A stretch of DNA of 64,000 bases from Pantoea alfalfae. GTDB taxonomy: Bacteria > Pseudomonadota > Gammaproteobacteria > Enterobacterales > Enterobacteriaceae. The position numbers and the translations under genes were made by a program. Below, piece by piece: positions 1-8,483 of the stretch; position 1 is the first letter of the stretch, and every line of letters starts with the position of its first letter. Under the pieces are notes generated by a model. The model made no database searches. It was not told where the DNA came from and saw only the letters and a program-made list of their open reading frames with translations. Location: contig NZ_CP082292.1 of NCBI RefSeq assembly GCF_019880205.1, positions 372,001-436,000 of the forward strand, read 5' to 3'.

Positions 1-619
1 AGAGCAGGCCCAGCGTGGCGAAGTTATTCACGTCGTAAGCCATCGGTGGAATGGTCGCAGCCAGTTTTTCCAGCGCTTCCACGGAGCGCAGCGTAATACG
101 CGCCGCCGATGCTTTGCCCATGGCATGCACCAGCACACCCTGATCGTTAAGCGCAATCAGTCGGTTAGCCTGATAGCCGTGTGCCAGGAACGCACCGGAC
201 ATCGCTTTGCCAACAATCAGGCCAATCACCGGATGACCGTCAAGGCGTGCGTTGGCATAAGCCCCCGCCGCACCGGCCAGCGCCTGATGAATACCAAATG
301 CCTCTTCGCGGCGGCCATAGGCCTGACTCGGCACATCAATCACCGCCACAATCGGGCGTTTCACGGCACTGTTTTTGTCTGCTTCGCGCGTTTCATTCAC
401 CACTTTCGCCAGCGTCCAGCCCTCCAGCAGACCGACTTCACCCTGCGCGGCGCGCGGATAATGGTTTTGGGGATCGGGCACAACGGCAATAAAGCGTACG
501 TTTTCGCCATTGAGCTGGCCGTCAGCCACCTGAACAGAGGCACACAGGCCGCTAAGACGCTGTGCATTGGGTGCGAGTTTTTCCAGCCAGGTTGCACCGC
601 GGCTGCTTGTCTGAGTCAT
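1..619 (-). CDS. mdcE: malonate decarboxylase gamma subunit (partial)
   Basis: About 206 N-terminal residues are visible, beginning MTQTSSRGATWLEKLAPNAQ; the window edge removes the C-terminus. With MdcD it forms the carboxytransferase-like module that decarboxylates malonyl-S-ACP to acetyl-S-ACP. The motifs VIDVPSQAYGRREEAFG and GLIVGKAMSGAFLAHG resemble the crotonase-fold gamma subunits. The start is fixed by TAATG coupling: the ATG shares one base with the mdcD stop codon. It is the fifth gene of a minus-strand operon in the order A-B-C-D-E, the order of the Klebsiella mdc operon; the usual followers mdcF, G, H and R would lie outside the window. Confidence 0.9.
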   Translation of the reverse strand, partial: MTQTSSRGATWLEKLAPNAQRLSGLCASVQVADGQLNGENVRFIAVVPDPQNHYPRAAQGEVGLLEGWTLAKVVNETREADKNSAVKRPIVAVIDVPSQAYGRREEAFGIHQALAGAAGAYANARLDGHPVIGLIVGKAMSGAFLAHGYQANRLIALNDQGVLVHAMGKASAARITLRSVEALEKLAATIPPMAYDVNNFATLGLL

Positions 620-1452
620 TATTTCTCCTCCCGGGCGAAAAGCTGTTTAATCTGCGCGGTGTCCGCCTGCTGGCGGGTATCAAACTGCGACAGACGTGAC
701 AGGAAATCGGCATAGTTATCACTGCGGTTCTGGGCCGGAACGCCTTTGGCAATAAAGTCATTCATGGCGGTTTTCACCGCGTTGATGCCGTCACTCACCA
801 GCGCATCGACCAGGCCGCTGGCGTAGCGGATTTCGCCGCCGGTCATGCTCCAGATAAACGGGCGATCGCGTGAGTCATACTCTTCAATGCCTGCTTCCTG
901 CTCAATCACCTGCGGACCGTTCAGCCCCAGACGGGCTTCACGCGTGACAATCAGGTAGCTGCACAGCGCGGCAGCAATAGACATCCCGCCGAAGCAGCCA
1001 ACGGTGCCGCTGACGATGCCGATAACCGGGGTGTAGCGACGCAGATCGACAATCGCTGCGTGAATATCCGCAATCGCCGCCAGGCCAAGATTTGCTTCCT
1101 GTAAACGCACGCCACCGGTTTCCAGGCAGAGCACCGCCTGAGTCGGAATGCCGTTGCGGTTGTCTTCTGCCGCCAGCTCCAGCGCTGCCGCCATTTTCGC
1201 CCCGGAAACTTCGCCCATGCTGCCGCCCTGGAAGGTGCCTTCAATGGCGACAACCACTGCAGGCTGACCATTCAGGGTACCGCGCGCCACTACCATGCCG
1301 TCATCTGACTGAGGCACCACGCCCTGCGGGGCCAGCCATGGCGACATAATGCCTTCAAACGGATCAAGCAGTTCGCGATAGCTGCCTGCATCCAGCAGCG
1401 CATGGGCGCGTTCACGAGCCCGTAATTCAATAAAACTGGCATCGTTACGCAT
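619..1452 (-). CDS. mdcD: malonate decarboxylase beta subunit
   Basis: A 277-residue protein of the acetyl-CoA carboxylase carboxyltransferase-like family. It works with MdcE in the cytoplasm to remove CO2 from malonyl-S-ACP. The glycine-rich GTFQGGSMGEVSGAK (about residues 92-106) and SGTVGCFGGMSIAAAL (about 147-162) match the crotonase-fold oxyanion segments of this family. The start overlaps the end of mdcC by 8 nt and the stop overlaps the mdcE start by one base, so translational coupling through the operon is likely. Nothing looks broken. Confidence 0.93.
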   Translation of the reverse strand: MRNDASFIELRARERAHALLDAGSYRELLDPFEGIMSPWLAPQGVVPQSDDGMVVARGTLNGQPAVVVAIEGTFQGGSMGEVSGAKMAAALELAAEDNRNGIPTQAVLCLETGGVRLQEANLGLAAIADIHAAIVDLRRYTPVIGIVSGTVGCFGGMSIAAALCSYLIVTREARLGLNGPQVIEQEAGIEEYDSRDRPFIWSMTGGEIRYASGLVDALVSDGINAVKTAMNDFIAKGVPAQNRSDNYADFLSRLSQFDTRQQADTAQIKQLFAREEK

Positions 1453-1744
1453 GGCTCACCTCTTCAAAAACCTGTTCAATACGGATACGCGCTACGCCGG
1501 GTGTCGCGCCGAAATCGTGAATAATCAGCTCTCCGGCGGGCAGGCCGTTTATTAAGTTCAGGCGATCAAACAGCGCTTTCCAGCGCGCGTCGCTGTTATC
1601 CAGTGAGGTGGTGATATCGATGTTCAGTGTCTGGCCTTCAGTTGCGGTGTACAGCACTTCCATATCACCGGAACCAACGACCCCGGCCAGCGCTCTGCCA
1701 TTGAGCAGGCGGTTAGCAGGTAAAGATAATGTGATGTGTTCCAT
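1445..1744 (-). CDS. mdcC: malonate decarboxylase acyl carrier protein (delta subunit)
   Basis: A 99-residue acyl carrier protein of the malonate decarboxylase complex. It carries the 2'-(5''-phosphoribosyl)-3'-dephospho-CoA thiol prosthetic group. The attachment site is expected at the serine of VVGSGDMEVLY (about Ser25), the conserved MdcC motif. The gene starts 8 nt after mdcB and overlaps mdcD by 8 nt. Small size, sequence and operon position agree with MdcC; no other reading is plausible. Confidence 0.93.
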   Translation of the reverse strand: MEHITLSLPANRLLNGRALAGVVGSGDMEVLYTATEGQTLNIDITTSLDNSDARWKALFDRLNLINGLPAGELIIHDFGATPGVARIRIEQVFEEVSHA

Positions 1745-1752
1745 AATGGCCT

Positions 1753-2613
1753 CTAAAAATAAGAAAGTTCAGGCGAGCAGACCCGATCAATAAACAGCGT
1801 CGTGGCCAGCAAATCGGCGGCCCCGCCAGGCGAAGCATTGAGCGCCAGCATGCGCTGGTCGAGCTGCGACAGCGCCACCTGACCTGCGGCTGTGCGGCAG
1901 CCTCCCGCCAGCAGTACGGCGCGTGCGCCCTGCTGCATGGCGTTCAGTCCGGTCATACCCGCACGAGACAGCACGCAGGTATCGCTGAGCGAGGTCATGA
2001 TCGCCATCAGCGCATCCAGGCGGGCTTCGCTCTCACTGGCACCCACCGCCCGGCTGGACAGCAGCTGCGGCAGCGCCAGCTTCATCACATGAGGAAACGC
2101 CTGTTGCGCCTCTTCGCGTGCGCCGGGCACCTGATAGCGGTGCGTCGCTTTCAAACCTTTGCTGAACAGCTTTGGTGCTGCCCGGTCGGGCAGGCTGGCC
2201 AGTGCAGCGGCGGTGCGGGTCAGCTGGTCGGCACTGGCAGCGCCGCCGTGCATGGCCGCGGCACTCACCAGCAATCCCAGCGCCCAGATTGCGCCACGAT
2301 GGGTGTTAACGCCGCCGGTTGCCGCCATCATCTGCTGCTCACCGTCACGGCCCAGGCGGCCTACCGTTTCGCGCAGGGCGATATCAGCAGGACGCAGCCA
2401 GCTGTGACGGGCCAGCGCCAGAAAGGCTGGCATCAGGCTGTGAGCAGAACGCTCCATCAGCGCCAGCGTCAGATCCTGATGCGCGCCGTTTCCCCGACTG
2501 TCGACCAGACCCGGCTTAGGGCTCAGACGTGCTTCATCGATCAGACAATCGCGCGCCATCGTTGCCAGCTGGCTGGACTGCGCCTCGGCTTGAGTCTGTG
2601 ACAGGAGTTTCAT
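1753..2613 (-). CDS. mdcB: triphosphoribosyl-dephospho-CoA synthase
   Basis: A 286-residue enzyme of the CitG/MdcB family. It makes 2'-(5''-triphosphoribosyl)-3'-dephospho-CoA from ATP and dephospho-CoA, the precursor of the MdcC prosthetic group. The family signature LSPKPGLVDSRGNGAHQD is near residues 31-48, followed by SAHSLMPAF and a helical body. The start codon directly follows the mdcA stop (TAAATG), so the two are translationally coupled. CitG of citrate lyase is the close alternative, but the setting between mdcA and mdcC decides for MdcB. Confidence 0.92.
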   Translation of the reverse strand: MKLLSQTQAEAQSSQLATMARDCLIDEARLSPKPGLVDSRGNGAHQDLTLALMERSAHSLMPAFLALARHSWLRPADIALRETVGRLGRDGEQQMMAATGGVNTHRGAIWALGLLVSAAAMHGGAASADQLTRTAAALASLPDRAAPKLFSKGLKATHRYQVPGAREEAQQAFPHVMKLALPQLLSSRAVGASESEARLDALMAIMTSLSDTCVLSRAGMTGLNAMQQGARAVLLAGGCRTAAGQVALSQLDQRMLALNASPGGAADLLATTLFIDRVCSPELSYF

Positions 2614-4269
2614 TTACCAGCTCCGGAATTTAGCAGGTGGGTTGTACAGGCCATCTGACCATTCAACCAGGTCAGCGACGCTGCCCGCTGCCAGCAGTGA
2701 ACGCGTGGCGTCAGAGCGGCGGATACCCATATCTTCCGGGTAGACCACTTTGCCGCTTTTACGCAGGGCTGCGACGCGTGCCGCATCCACACCCAGACCG
2801 ATGTCGGTAATGCCCGCAACAGCAGCAACCATAGCGCGACGCTCTTCAAGACTTTCTGCGCGATAGAGATAGGCGATACCTTCCTCGGTCAGCACATGGG
2901 TCACGTCATCGCCGTAAATCATGACCGGTGCCAGCGGCATGCCGGAGGTTTTGGCGACCTCAACCGCATCAAGGGTTTCAACGAAGGTCGGTTTCGCGCC
3001 TGCCTGGAAGGTCTCGACCATCTGCACCACCAGTTTTTTACCGCGCTGCATCGGGTCTGGCTCAGTGATCATGTTCAGCCAGGCGGGCGTGGCGTGACGA
3101 CGGCCATGGGGATCGTGGCCCATGTTCGGTGCACCGCCGAAGCCGGAAAGACGACCACGCGTCACGGTAGAGGAGTTTGCCAGCCCATCAACCTGCAGGG
3201 TGGCACCGATAAACATATCGACCGCGTACTGGCCGGCCAGCTGACAGAAGGCGCGGTTAGAGCGCATTGAGCCGTCGCTGCCGGTAAAGAAGATGTCAGG
3301 ACGGGCGCGGATATACTCTTCCATTCCCAGCTCACCGCCGAAGCAGTGCACACTCTCGACCCAGCCGCTCTCAATCGCCGGGATCAGCGTTGGATGCGGG
3401 TTCAGCGTCCAGTGTTTACAGATTTTACCTTTCAGACCGAGCTGCTCGCCGTAGGTTGGCAGCAGCAGTTCAATGGCGGCAGTGTTAAAACCGATACCGT
3501 GGTTCAGCGACTGCACCTGGTGTTCGGCGTAGATGCCTTTAATCGCCATCATCGCCATCAGGATATGTTCCTGTTTAATCAGGCGTGGATCGCGGGTAAA
3601 CAGCGGTTCGATGAAGAACGGTTTGTCTGCGACGACGACGTAGTCAATCCAGGAGCCGGGGATATCGACGCGCGGCAGGTCGGTTTCGTCATCGACCAGT
3701 TCATTGACCTGGGCTATCACAATACCGTCACGAAACGCGGCGGCTTCCACCAGTGCCGGGGTATCTTCGGTGCTCGGGCCGGTATAAAGGTTGCCCTTGC
3801 GGTCGGCTTTGTATCCTGCAATCAACGCCACATTTGGGCTAAGATCAACATAGAGGCGGGAATAGAGTTCGATATAGGTATGGATAGCGCCGATTTCCAA
3901 CTGGCCATCCTGTAACAGCTGAGACATGCGCAGACTTTGCGGACCGGAAAAAGAGAAGTCGAGTTTGCGGGCTATGCCTTTTTCAAAAATATCGAGATGC
4001 TCACTGCGGCCGACGCTCGGCATAATCATATGCAGGTCGTGAATCTTTGCCGGATTCACCGCTGCCAGCGTGCGGGATAAGAAGTCAGCCTGTTTCTGGT
4101 TATTCCCTTCAAGCACCACGCGGTCGCCTGGTGCAATGAGTGTTTCCAGGGCTTCTGTAGCTCTTTCTGAAGGAATGACTTTGCCATCAAGGGGAAAGGA
4201 AGCCATACGACGCGCTTTTTCACTGCGGCGTGTGTTCCACTCCCGGGCAGGCGTTTGGCCTGTGTTCAT
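2614..4269 (-). CDS. mdcA: malonate decarboxylase alpha subunit
   Basis: A 551-residue acetyl-S-ACP:malonate ACP transferase, the CoA-transferase-like subunit that exchanges acetyl for malonyl on MdcC. The long uninterrupted protein contains GDRVVLEGNNQKQADFLSR near the N-terminus and the glycine-rich CFGGELGMEEYIRARPDIFF in the middle. It is the first gene of the operon, with about 350 bp of upstream DNA that must hold the promoter. The start MNTGQTPAREWNTRRSEK is preceded on the minus strand by AGGAGG about 6 nt upstream, a strong ribosome binding site. Confidence 0.94.
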   Translation of the reverse strand: MNTGQTPAREWNTRRSEKARRMASFPLDGKVIPSERATEALETLIAPGDRVVLEGNNQKQADFLSRTLAAVNPAKIHDLHMIMPSVGRSEHLDIFEKGIARKLDFSFSGPQSLRMSQLLQDGQLEIGAIHTYIELYSRLYVDLSPNVALIAGYKADRKGNLYTGPSTEDTPALVEAAAFRDGIVIAQVNELVDDETDLPRVDIPGSWIDYVVVADKPFFIEPLFTRDPRLIKQEHILMAMMAIKGIYAEHQVQSLNHGIGFNTAAIELLLPTYGEQLGLKGKICKHWTLNPHPTLIPAIESGWVESVHCFGGELGMEEYIRARPDIFFTGSDGSMRSNRAFCQLAGQYAVDMFIGATLQVDGLANSSTVTRGRLSGFGGAPNMGHDPHGRRHATPAWLNMITEPDPMQRGKKLVVQMVETFQAGAKPTFVETLDAVEVAKTSGMPLAPVMIYGDDVTHVLTEEGIAYLYRAESLEERRAMVAAVAGITDIGLGVDAARVAALRKSGKVVYPEDMGIRRSDATRSLLAAGSVADLVEWSDGLYNPPAKFRSW

Positions 4270-4578
4270 TTCAACCTCCTGATTAGAATCGCTGTTGCTT
4301 CGTTTATGCTGAAGAAAGTCTGAGCTTTCTTAATGCATCGTTCAATTAAGCAAAAAAGCTGAACGTTAGATTTAAGGTAACGATAGAGAAAGGGAGTAAG
4401 AGATAAGCGAAGGGATGAGTTTAGGCTGCGATACATGAAGTAAAAGTTACAGCAGTGAGTATTGCTGGTCGTAACTGATTATCAAAAAAAAGTGTGATCC
4501 AGAGTTAATTTTCATCTAGCGTTTACTCTGGACGTGAGTATTGAAATAGATCCGAATAGTTGTCCGATGAACCGCCAT
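4270..4578. promoter_or_regulatory. intergenic region holding the mdc operon promoter
   Basis: This gene-free stretch lies between the glpD terminator and mdcA. It is clearly more A+T-rich than the flanking genes and has no credible ORF. It must carry the mdcA promoter, expected from other mdc operons to be under a LysR-type MdcR. No confident -35/-10 pair was found. An 8-bp inverted repeat, tccagagt (4498-4505) and actctgga (4525-4532), is the only clear dyad. Confidence 0.5.
4498..4532. repeat. 8-bp inverted repeat upstream of mdcA
   Basis: The arms tccagagt and actctgga are perfectly complementary and separated by 19 A+T-rich bases. The dyad lies about 230 bp upstream of the mdcA start and about 65 bp downstream of the glpD terminator, with no run of T after it, so a protein-binding site is likelier than a terminator. 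Which protein would bind is unknown. Confidence 0.4.
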
Positions 4579-4604
4579 AAAAAAAGCAGGCCGAAGCCTG
4601 CTTT
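4579..4604 (-). terminator. intrinsic terminator of glpD
   Basis: On the minus strand the sequence forms the stem AAAGCAGGC / GCCTGCTTT with a TTCG tetraloop, followed at once by seven T residues. It lies about 20 nt past the glpD stop codon. Confidence 0.9.
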
Positions 4605-4623
4605 CTGTATTTTAACTTTCTGC

Positions 4624-6129
4624 TCAGGAGGCCAGTGACAGGACGGGTTTCGCTTTCGCTGCCAGCCACTCGGCAACGCGAGCCTGCTGCTCTTTGGTCA
4701 GCCACATACCCTGTTTGGTACGACGCCAGATAGCATCATCCAGTTCACGCACCCACTCATGCTGTACCAGGTAACGCAGTTCCGCTTCGTAGAATTCGTG
4801 TCCGAAGTTCTCACCCAGGTCATCCAGACTTTTCGCGCCAGCAAGCAGGGTTTCCGTGCTGCTGCCGTAAGTGCGCGAGAAGTGGCGCGCCATATTTTCG
4901 CTGATGAATGGATAACGACGACGCAGACTGGCTGCATAATCTTCACGGGTGCCGGAGATATTGCCACCCGGCAATACGCAGTTTTTGGTCCAGGCCGGAC
5001 CCGCGTTCGGGTAGTACTTCACCAGTTTTTCCAGCGCATGTTCCGCCAGCTTACGATAGGTGGTCAGCTTGCCGCCAAATACGGAAAGCAGCGGTGCCTG
5101 ACCATTATCGTCGCGCACGTCCAGCGTGTAATCACGGGTGATCGCCTGCGGTGAATCGGATTCATCATCACACAACGGACGGACACCGGAATAGGACCAG
5201 ACGATATCGTCAGCGGTCAGCTGCTTTTTAAAGTGTCCGTTGAACACTTTCAGCAGATAGGCTGTCTCGTTGTCGTCGATATTGACGTTTTTCGGATCGC
5301 CTTTGTACTCCACATCGGTGGTACCGATGATTGAGAACTCATCCATCCACGGGATGACAAACACAATACGGTTATCTTCGTTCTGCAGAATATAAGCCTG
5401 CTTCTCGGTATGAACGCGCGGCACCACAATGTGGCTGCCTTTGATCAGACGAATACCGTAAGGCGATTTCAGCTTCAGGCTGTCATCAAACAGCTGCTTA
5501 ACCCATGGGCCAGCGGCGTTGACCAGGCCTTTCGCCTGCCAGGTGAAGGTTTTGCCGCTGTCGACATCTTCCGCTTCAACTTTCCACAGGCCGCCTTCGC
5601 GCCAGGCTCGGGTCACGCGGGTGCGGGTACGGACTTCACCACCACGCTTCACCACTTCCTGCGCGTTCAGTACCACCATGCGGGCATCATCGACCCAGCA
5701 GTCAGAATATTCGAATCCGCGCGTAATTTCCGGCTTCAGGGCTGAATCCGCGCCAAACCGCAGACTTTTACTGCCTGGCAGGCTGGTACGCTTGCCGAGA
5801 TGGTCATACATAAACAGGCCGGTGCGGATCATCCACGCCGGACGCAGATGCGGACGGTGCGGCAGACGGAAGCGCATCGGGAACGCCAGATGGGGGGCCA
5901 TTTTCAGCAGGACTTCACGCTCGGCCAGTGCTTCACTGACCAGACGGAATTCGTAATGTTCAAGGTAGCGCAGGCCGCCGTGAATCAGTTTTGAACTGGC
6001 AGAGGAGGTCGCGCAAGCCAGATCCCGCGCCTCCAGCATTAACACCGACAGTCCGCGTCCTGCAGCGTCTGCTGCAATGCCGGCACCGTTGATGCCGCCG
6101 CCGATCACGATCAGGTCTTTGGTTTCCAC
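4624..6129 (-). CDS. glpD: aerobic glycerol-3-phosphate dehydrogenase
   Basis: A 501-residue membrane-associated flavoenzyme that oxidises sn-glycerol 3-phosphate to dihydroxyacetone phosphate and passes electrons to quinone. The N-terminal FAD dinucleotide fold is visible as IGGGINGAGIA (about residues 9-19), followed by the conserved SSASSKLIHGGLRYLE. Length and sequence agree with E. coli GlpD (501 residues). It is transcribed away from glpEGR, with GlpR-type operators in the shared 230-bp interval, so repression by GlpR relieved by glycerol 3-phosphate is expected. It ends in a strong terminator. Confidence 0.97.
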   Translation of the reverse strand: METKDLIVIGGGINGAGIAADAAGRGLSVLMLEARDLACATSSASSKLIHGGLRYLEHYEFRLVSEALAEREVLLKMAPHLAFPMRFRLPHRPHLRPAWMIRTGLFMYDHLGKRTSLPGSKSLRFGADSALKPEITRGFEYSDCWVDDARMVVLNAQEVVKRGGEVRTRTRVTRAWREGGLWKVEAEDVDSGKTFTWQAKGLVNAAGPWVKQLFDDSLKLKSPYGIRLIKGSHIVVPRVHTEKQAYILQNEDNRIVFVIPWMDEFSIIGTTDVEYKGDPKNVNIDDNETAYLLKVFNGHFKKQLTADDIVWSYSGVRPLCDDESDSPQAITRDYTLDVRDDNGQAPLLSVFGGKLTTYRKLAEHALEKLVKYYPNAGPAWTKNCVLPGGNISGTREDYAASLRRRYPFISENMARHFSRTYGSSTETLLAGAKSLDDLGENFGHEFYEAELRYLVQHEWVRELDDAIWRRTKQGMWLTKEQQARVAEWLAAKAKPVLSLAS

Positions 6130-6140
6130 GTCATCTCCTC

Positions 6141-6181
6141 CGATGTTCGGAATAGTTCATTAATGTTCGTTTTCGAGCATA
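6141..6181. promoter_or_regulatory. tandem GlpR-type operators
   Basis: Two consecutive 20-bp units begin with the same ATGTTCG (6143 and 6163), exactly 20 bp apart. The second, 6161-6180, forms the better palindrome (TGTTCG...CGAGCA), close to the GlpR operator consensus. The first, ending AGTTCAT, is weaker. They lie just upstream of glpD, as expected for repression of glpD and possibly of glpE. Confidence 0.75.
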
Positions 6182-6359
6182 ATCATAATCGCAAACCAAC
6201 ATTTACGCCAGTCTTTAACCGGGTAAAAACATTTTTGCGTGATATAGCTAACATTCTGCCCACCAAAAAAACAGATAGCCGTAACGATTGTCAGGTTATC
6301 GGCGTGGATTCTCGGGTTACACTACGCAGCATTACGACGACGCTGTTATGAGAGATTCC

Positions 6360-6686
6360 ATGGAAATGTTCGAATGTATTAACGTGCAGCAGGCGCAGGC
6401 GCATCTGACTGAGGGTGCACTGCTGGTGGATATCCGCGATCCGCAAAGTTACGCCCTGGGTCATGCGGCAGGCGCGCTGCATCTGACCAACACCAACCTC
6501 AGCGACTTTGTCAGTGGCGCAGACCACAGCCTGCCGGTGCTGGTAATGTGCTATCACGGCAACAGCAGCAAAAGCGCGGCGCAATATCTGCTGGGACAGG
6601 GTTTCAGCGCGGCCTACAGCATTGATGGCGGCTTTGATGCCTGGCGTGCCGCCTTTCCTCAGCAGGTTGCCCCCGGCAGCGAATAA
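6360..6686 (+). CDS. glpE: thiosulfate sulfurtransferase (rhodanese)
   Basis: A 108-residue single-domain rhodanese that transfers sulfane sulfur from thiosulfate to cyanide or thiol acceptors in the cytoplasm. The active-site loop is MCYHGNSS, with the catalytic cysteine near residue 65, followed by the SIDGGFDAW signature. The start at 6360 (MEMFECINV) is preferred to the longer ORF because GAGAG lies 6 nt upstream and the resulting length equals E. coli GlpE. It heads glpEGR. Confidence 0.94.
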   Translation: MEMFECINVQQAQAHLTEGALLVDIRDPQSYALGHAAGALHLTNTNLSDFVSGADHSLPVLVMCYHGNSSKSAAQYLLGQGFSAAYSIDGGFDAWRAAFPQQVAPGSE

Positions 6687-6715
6687 GTTGCTGCCCGTCA
6701 CATGGAGAGTTACTG

Positions 6716-7537
6716 ATGCGCATTACCCAGTTTAATCAGCCGCGCATGGCGCAGGCGTTTGTGGACTACATGGCGACGCAGGGCATTACGCTGCGCATCG
6801 AGCATGAAAATCACTACGTCATCATGCTGGATGACGAGAGCAAGATCTCAGTGGTCGAAAACGAACTTCAGCAGTTTTTGCACGACCCTAACCATCCGCG
6901 CTATCAGGCCGCCAGCTGGCACAGCGGCAAGACCGACAGCGGTCTGCGCTATGAGCGCAGCAACATCTGGGCGAACATCCGCGAGCGGGCAGGTCCGCTG
7001 ACCCTGTCCCTGATGGTGCTCTGTATCGCCGTGTTTATTCTGATGCAGGTGATGGGCGATCAGACCGTGATGGCTTGGCTCTCCTGGCCCGATGCCGACC
7101 AGCATCTGCAGGTCTGGCGCTGGTTCAGCCATGCGCTGCTGCACTTTTCACTGCTGCACATCCTGTTTAATCTGATGTGGTGGTGGTATCTCGGCGGCGC
7201 GGTCGAAAAGCGCCTTGGCAGCGGCAAACTGTTCGTGATTATGCTGATTTCCGCGCTGCTCAGCGGCTGGCTGCAGGCGAAGTTTAGCGGCATCTGGTTT
7301 GGCGGTCTGTCTGGCGTGGTGTATGCGCTGATGGGTTACTGCTGGCTGCGCGGCGAGCGCGATCCAGACAGCGGCGTCTATCTTGAAAGGGGATTGATCG
7401 GTTTTGCGCTGGTCTGGCTGGTGATTGGCTGGTTCGGCGTCTTTGGTCTGGCGATTGCTAACGCGGCGCACGTCGCCGGTCTGGTCGTCGGGCTGGCAAT
7501 GGCGCTGGTGGATACGCGTAACGTCAGGCGTCGTTAG
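6716..7537 (+). CDS. glpG: rhomboid intramembrane serine protease
   Basis: A 273-residue inner-membrane rhomboid protease. An N-terminal cytoplasmic domain of about 90 residues precedes six hydrophobic segments. The catalytic serine lies in [11 protein letters not shown] (Ser199) and the histidine in ANAAHVAGL (His252), matching the E. coli pair Ser201/His254 with a two-residue shift. Rhomboids cleave membrane proteins at helix-destabilising residues; the physiological substrates in enterics are poorly known. It is 29 bp after glpE and 32 bp before glpR, in one operon. Confidence 0.96.
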   Translation: MRITQFNQPRMAQAFVDYMATQGITLRIEHENHYVIMLDDESKISVVENELQQFLHDPNHPRYQAASWHSGKTDSGLRYERSNIWANIRERAGPLTLSLMVLCIAVFILMQVMGDQTVMAWLSWPDADQHLQVWRWFSHALLHFSLLHILFNLMWWWYLGGAVEKRLGSGKLFVIMLISALLSGWLQAKFSGIWFGGLSGVVYALMGYCWLRGERDPDSGVYLERGLIGFALVWLVIGWFGVFGLAIANAAHVAGLVVGLAMALVDTRNVRRR

Positions 7538-7569
7538 ACAGGATATAAGCGGGTTAACAGGAGAGGAAC

Positions 7570-8328
7570 GTGAAGCAGACGCAACGTCATGATGCGATTA
7601 TCGATTTAGTCCGTCGTCAGGGATATGTCAGTACTGAGGAGCTGGTGGATCACTTTGAGGTCAGCCCGCAAACCATTCGTCGCGATCTCAACGATCTGGC
7701 CGATCAGAATAAAATTCAGCGTCACCACGGCGGCGCGGCGCTTCCTTCCAGCTCTGAGAATACCGCCTGGCACGATCGTAAAATGATGTGGTCAGCGGAG
7801 AAAGCGCGGATTGCGCAGCGTGTTGCCAGTCAGATCCCGGATGGGGCCACGCTGTTTATCGACATCGGCACCACGCCGGAAGCGGTGGCGCATGCACTGC
7901 TCAACCATAGCGACTTACGCGTGGTGACCAACAACCTCAACGTCGCGATGCTGTTGATGGGCAAGCCCGATTTCCGGGTAATTATCGCAGGCGGTGAAGT
8001 ACGGACCCGCGATGGCGCGGTGATGGGGGAAGCGACGCTCGACTTCATTTCCCAGTTCCGGCTCGATTACGGCATCCTGGGGATCAGCGGCATCGATATG
8101 GATGGATCGCTGCTGGAGTTCGACTATCACGAAGTCCGCACCAAGCGCGCCATCATTGAAAATTCACGCTGTGTGATGCTGGTGGTGGATCACTCGAAGT
8201 TTGGCCGTAACGCCATGGTTAACCTTGGCAACATGAGTCTGCTGGACTATCTCTACACCGACAAAATGCCGCCCGCCAGCGTCATGAAAGTGATTGAGCA
8301 GCATGAGGTTCACCTCGAACTCTGCTGA
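7570..8328 (+). CDS. glpR: glycerol-3-phosphate regulon repressor
   Basis: A 252-residue DeoR-family repressor, the same length as E. coli GlpR. The N-terminal helix-turn-helix is visible as [25 protein letters not shown] (about residues 18-42 overall). The C-terminal sugar-phosphate-sensing domain contains [15 protein letters not shown]. Glycerol 3-phosphate is the expected inducer. Candidate operators lie between glpD and glpE. It is the last gene of glpEGR and is followed by a strong terminator. Confidence 0.96.
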   Translation: MKQTQRHDAIIDLVRRQGYVSTEELVDHFEVSPQTIRRDLNDLADQNKIQRHHGGAALPSSSENTAWHDRKMMWSAEKARIAQRVASQIPDGATLFIDIGTTPEAVAHALLNHSDLRVVTNNLNVAMLLMGKPDFRVIIAGGEVRTRDGAVMGEATLDFISQFRLDYGILGISGIDMDGSLLEFDYHEVRTKRAIIENSRCVMLVVDHSKFGRNAMVNLGNMSLLDYLYTDKMPPASVMKVIEQHEVHLELC

Positions 8329-8336
8329 TTCCTGTC

Positions 8337-8363
8337 ACGCCAGCCGCCCGGCTGGCGTTTTTC
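8337..8363 (+). terminator. intrinsic terminator of glpEGR
   Basis: The stem ACGCCAGCC / GGCTGGCGT has a 4-nt loop and is followed by a run of T residues, about 9 nt after the glpR stop codon. Confidence 0.9.
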
Positions 8364-8384
8364 TTTGATTGCTGTCGCTTTTTT

Positions 8385-8394
8385 CCTCACTCCC
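8385..8394 (-). promoter_or_regulatory. possible MalT box upstream of malP
   Basis: CCTCACTCCC on the plus strand reads GGGAGTGAGG on the minus strand and matches the MalT consensus GGGGA(T/G)GAGG at about 8 of 10 positions. It lies about 90 bp before malP. MalT promoters normally carry several boxes; the others were not identified, and malT is not in the window, so this is tentative. Confidence 0.3.
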
Positions 8395-8483
8395 GTCTTT
8401 ACTTAACGATTGCTGGTACCCGGTTGCCAGCCCGTGCGCTTTCTATTTTTGCTTCACCTCATTGCGTAACAGAAGGGAGTGCT

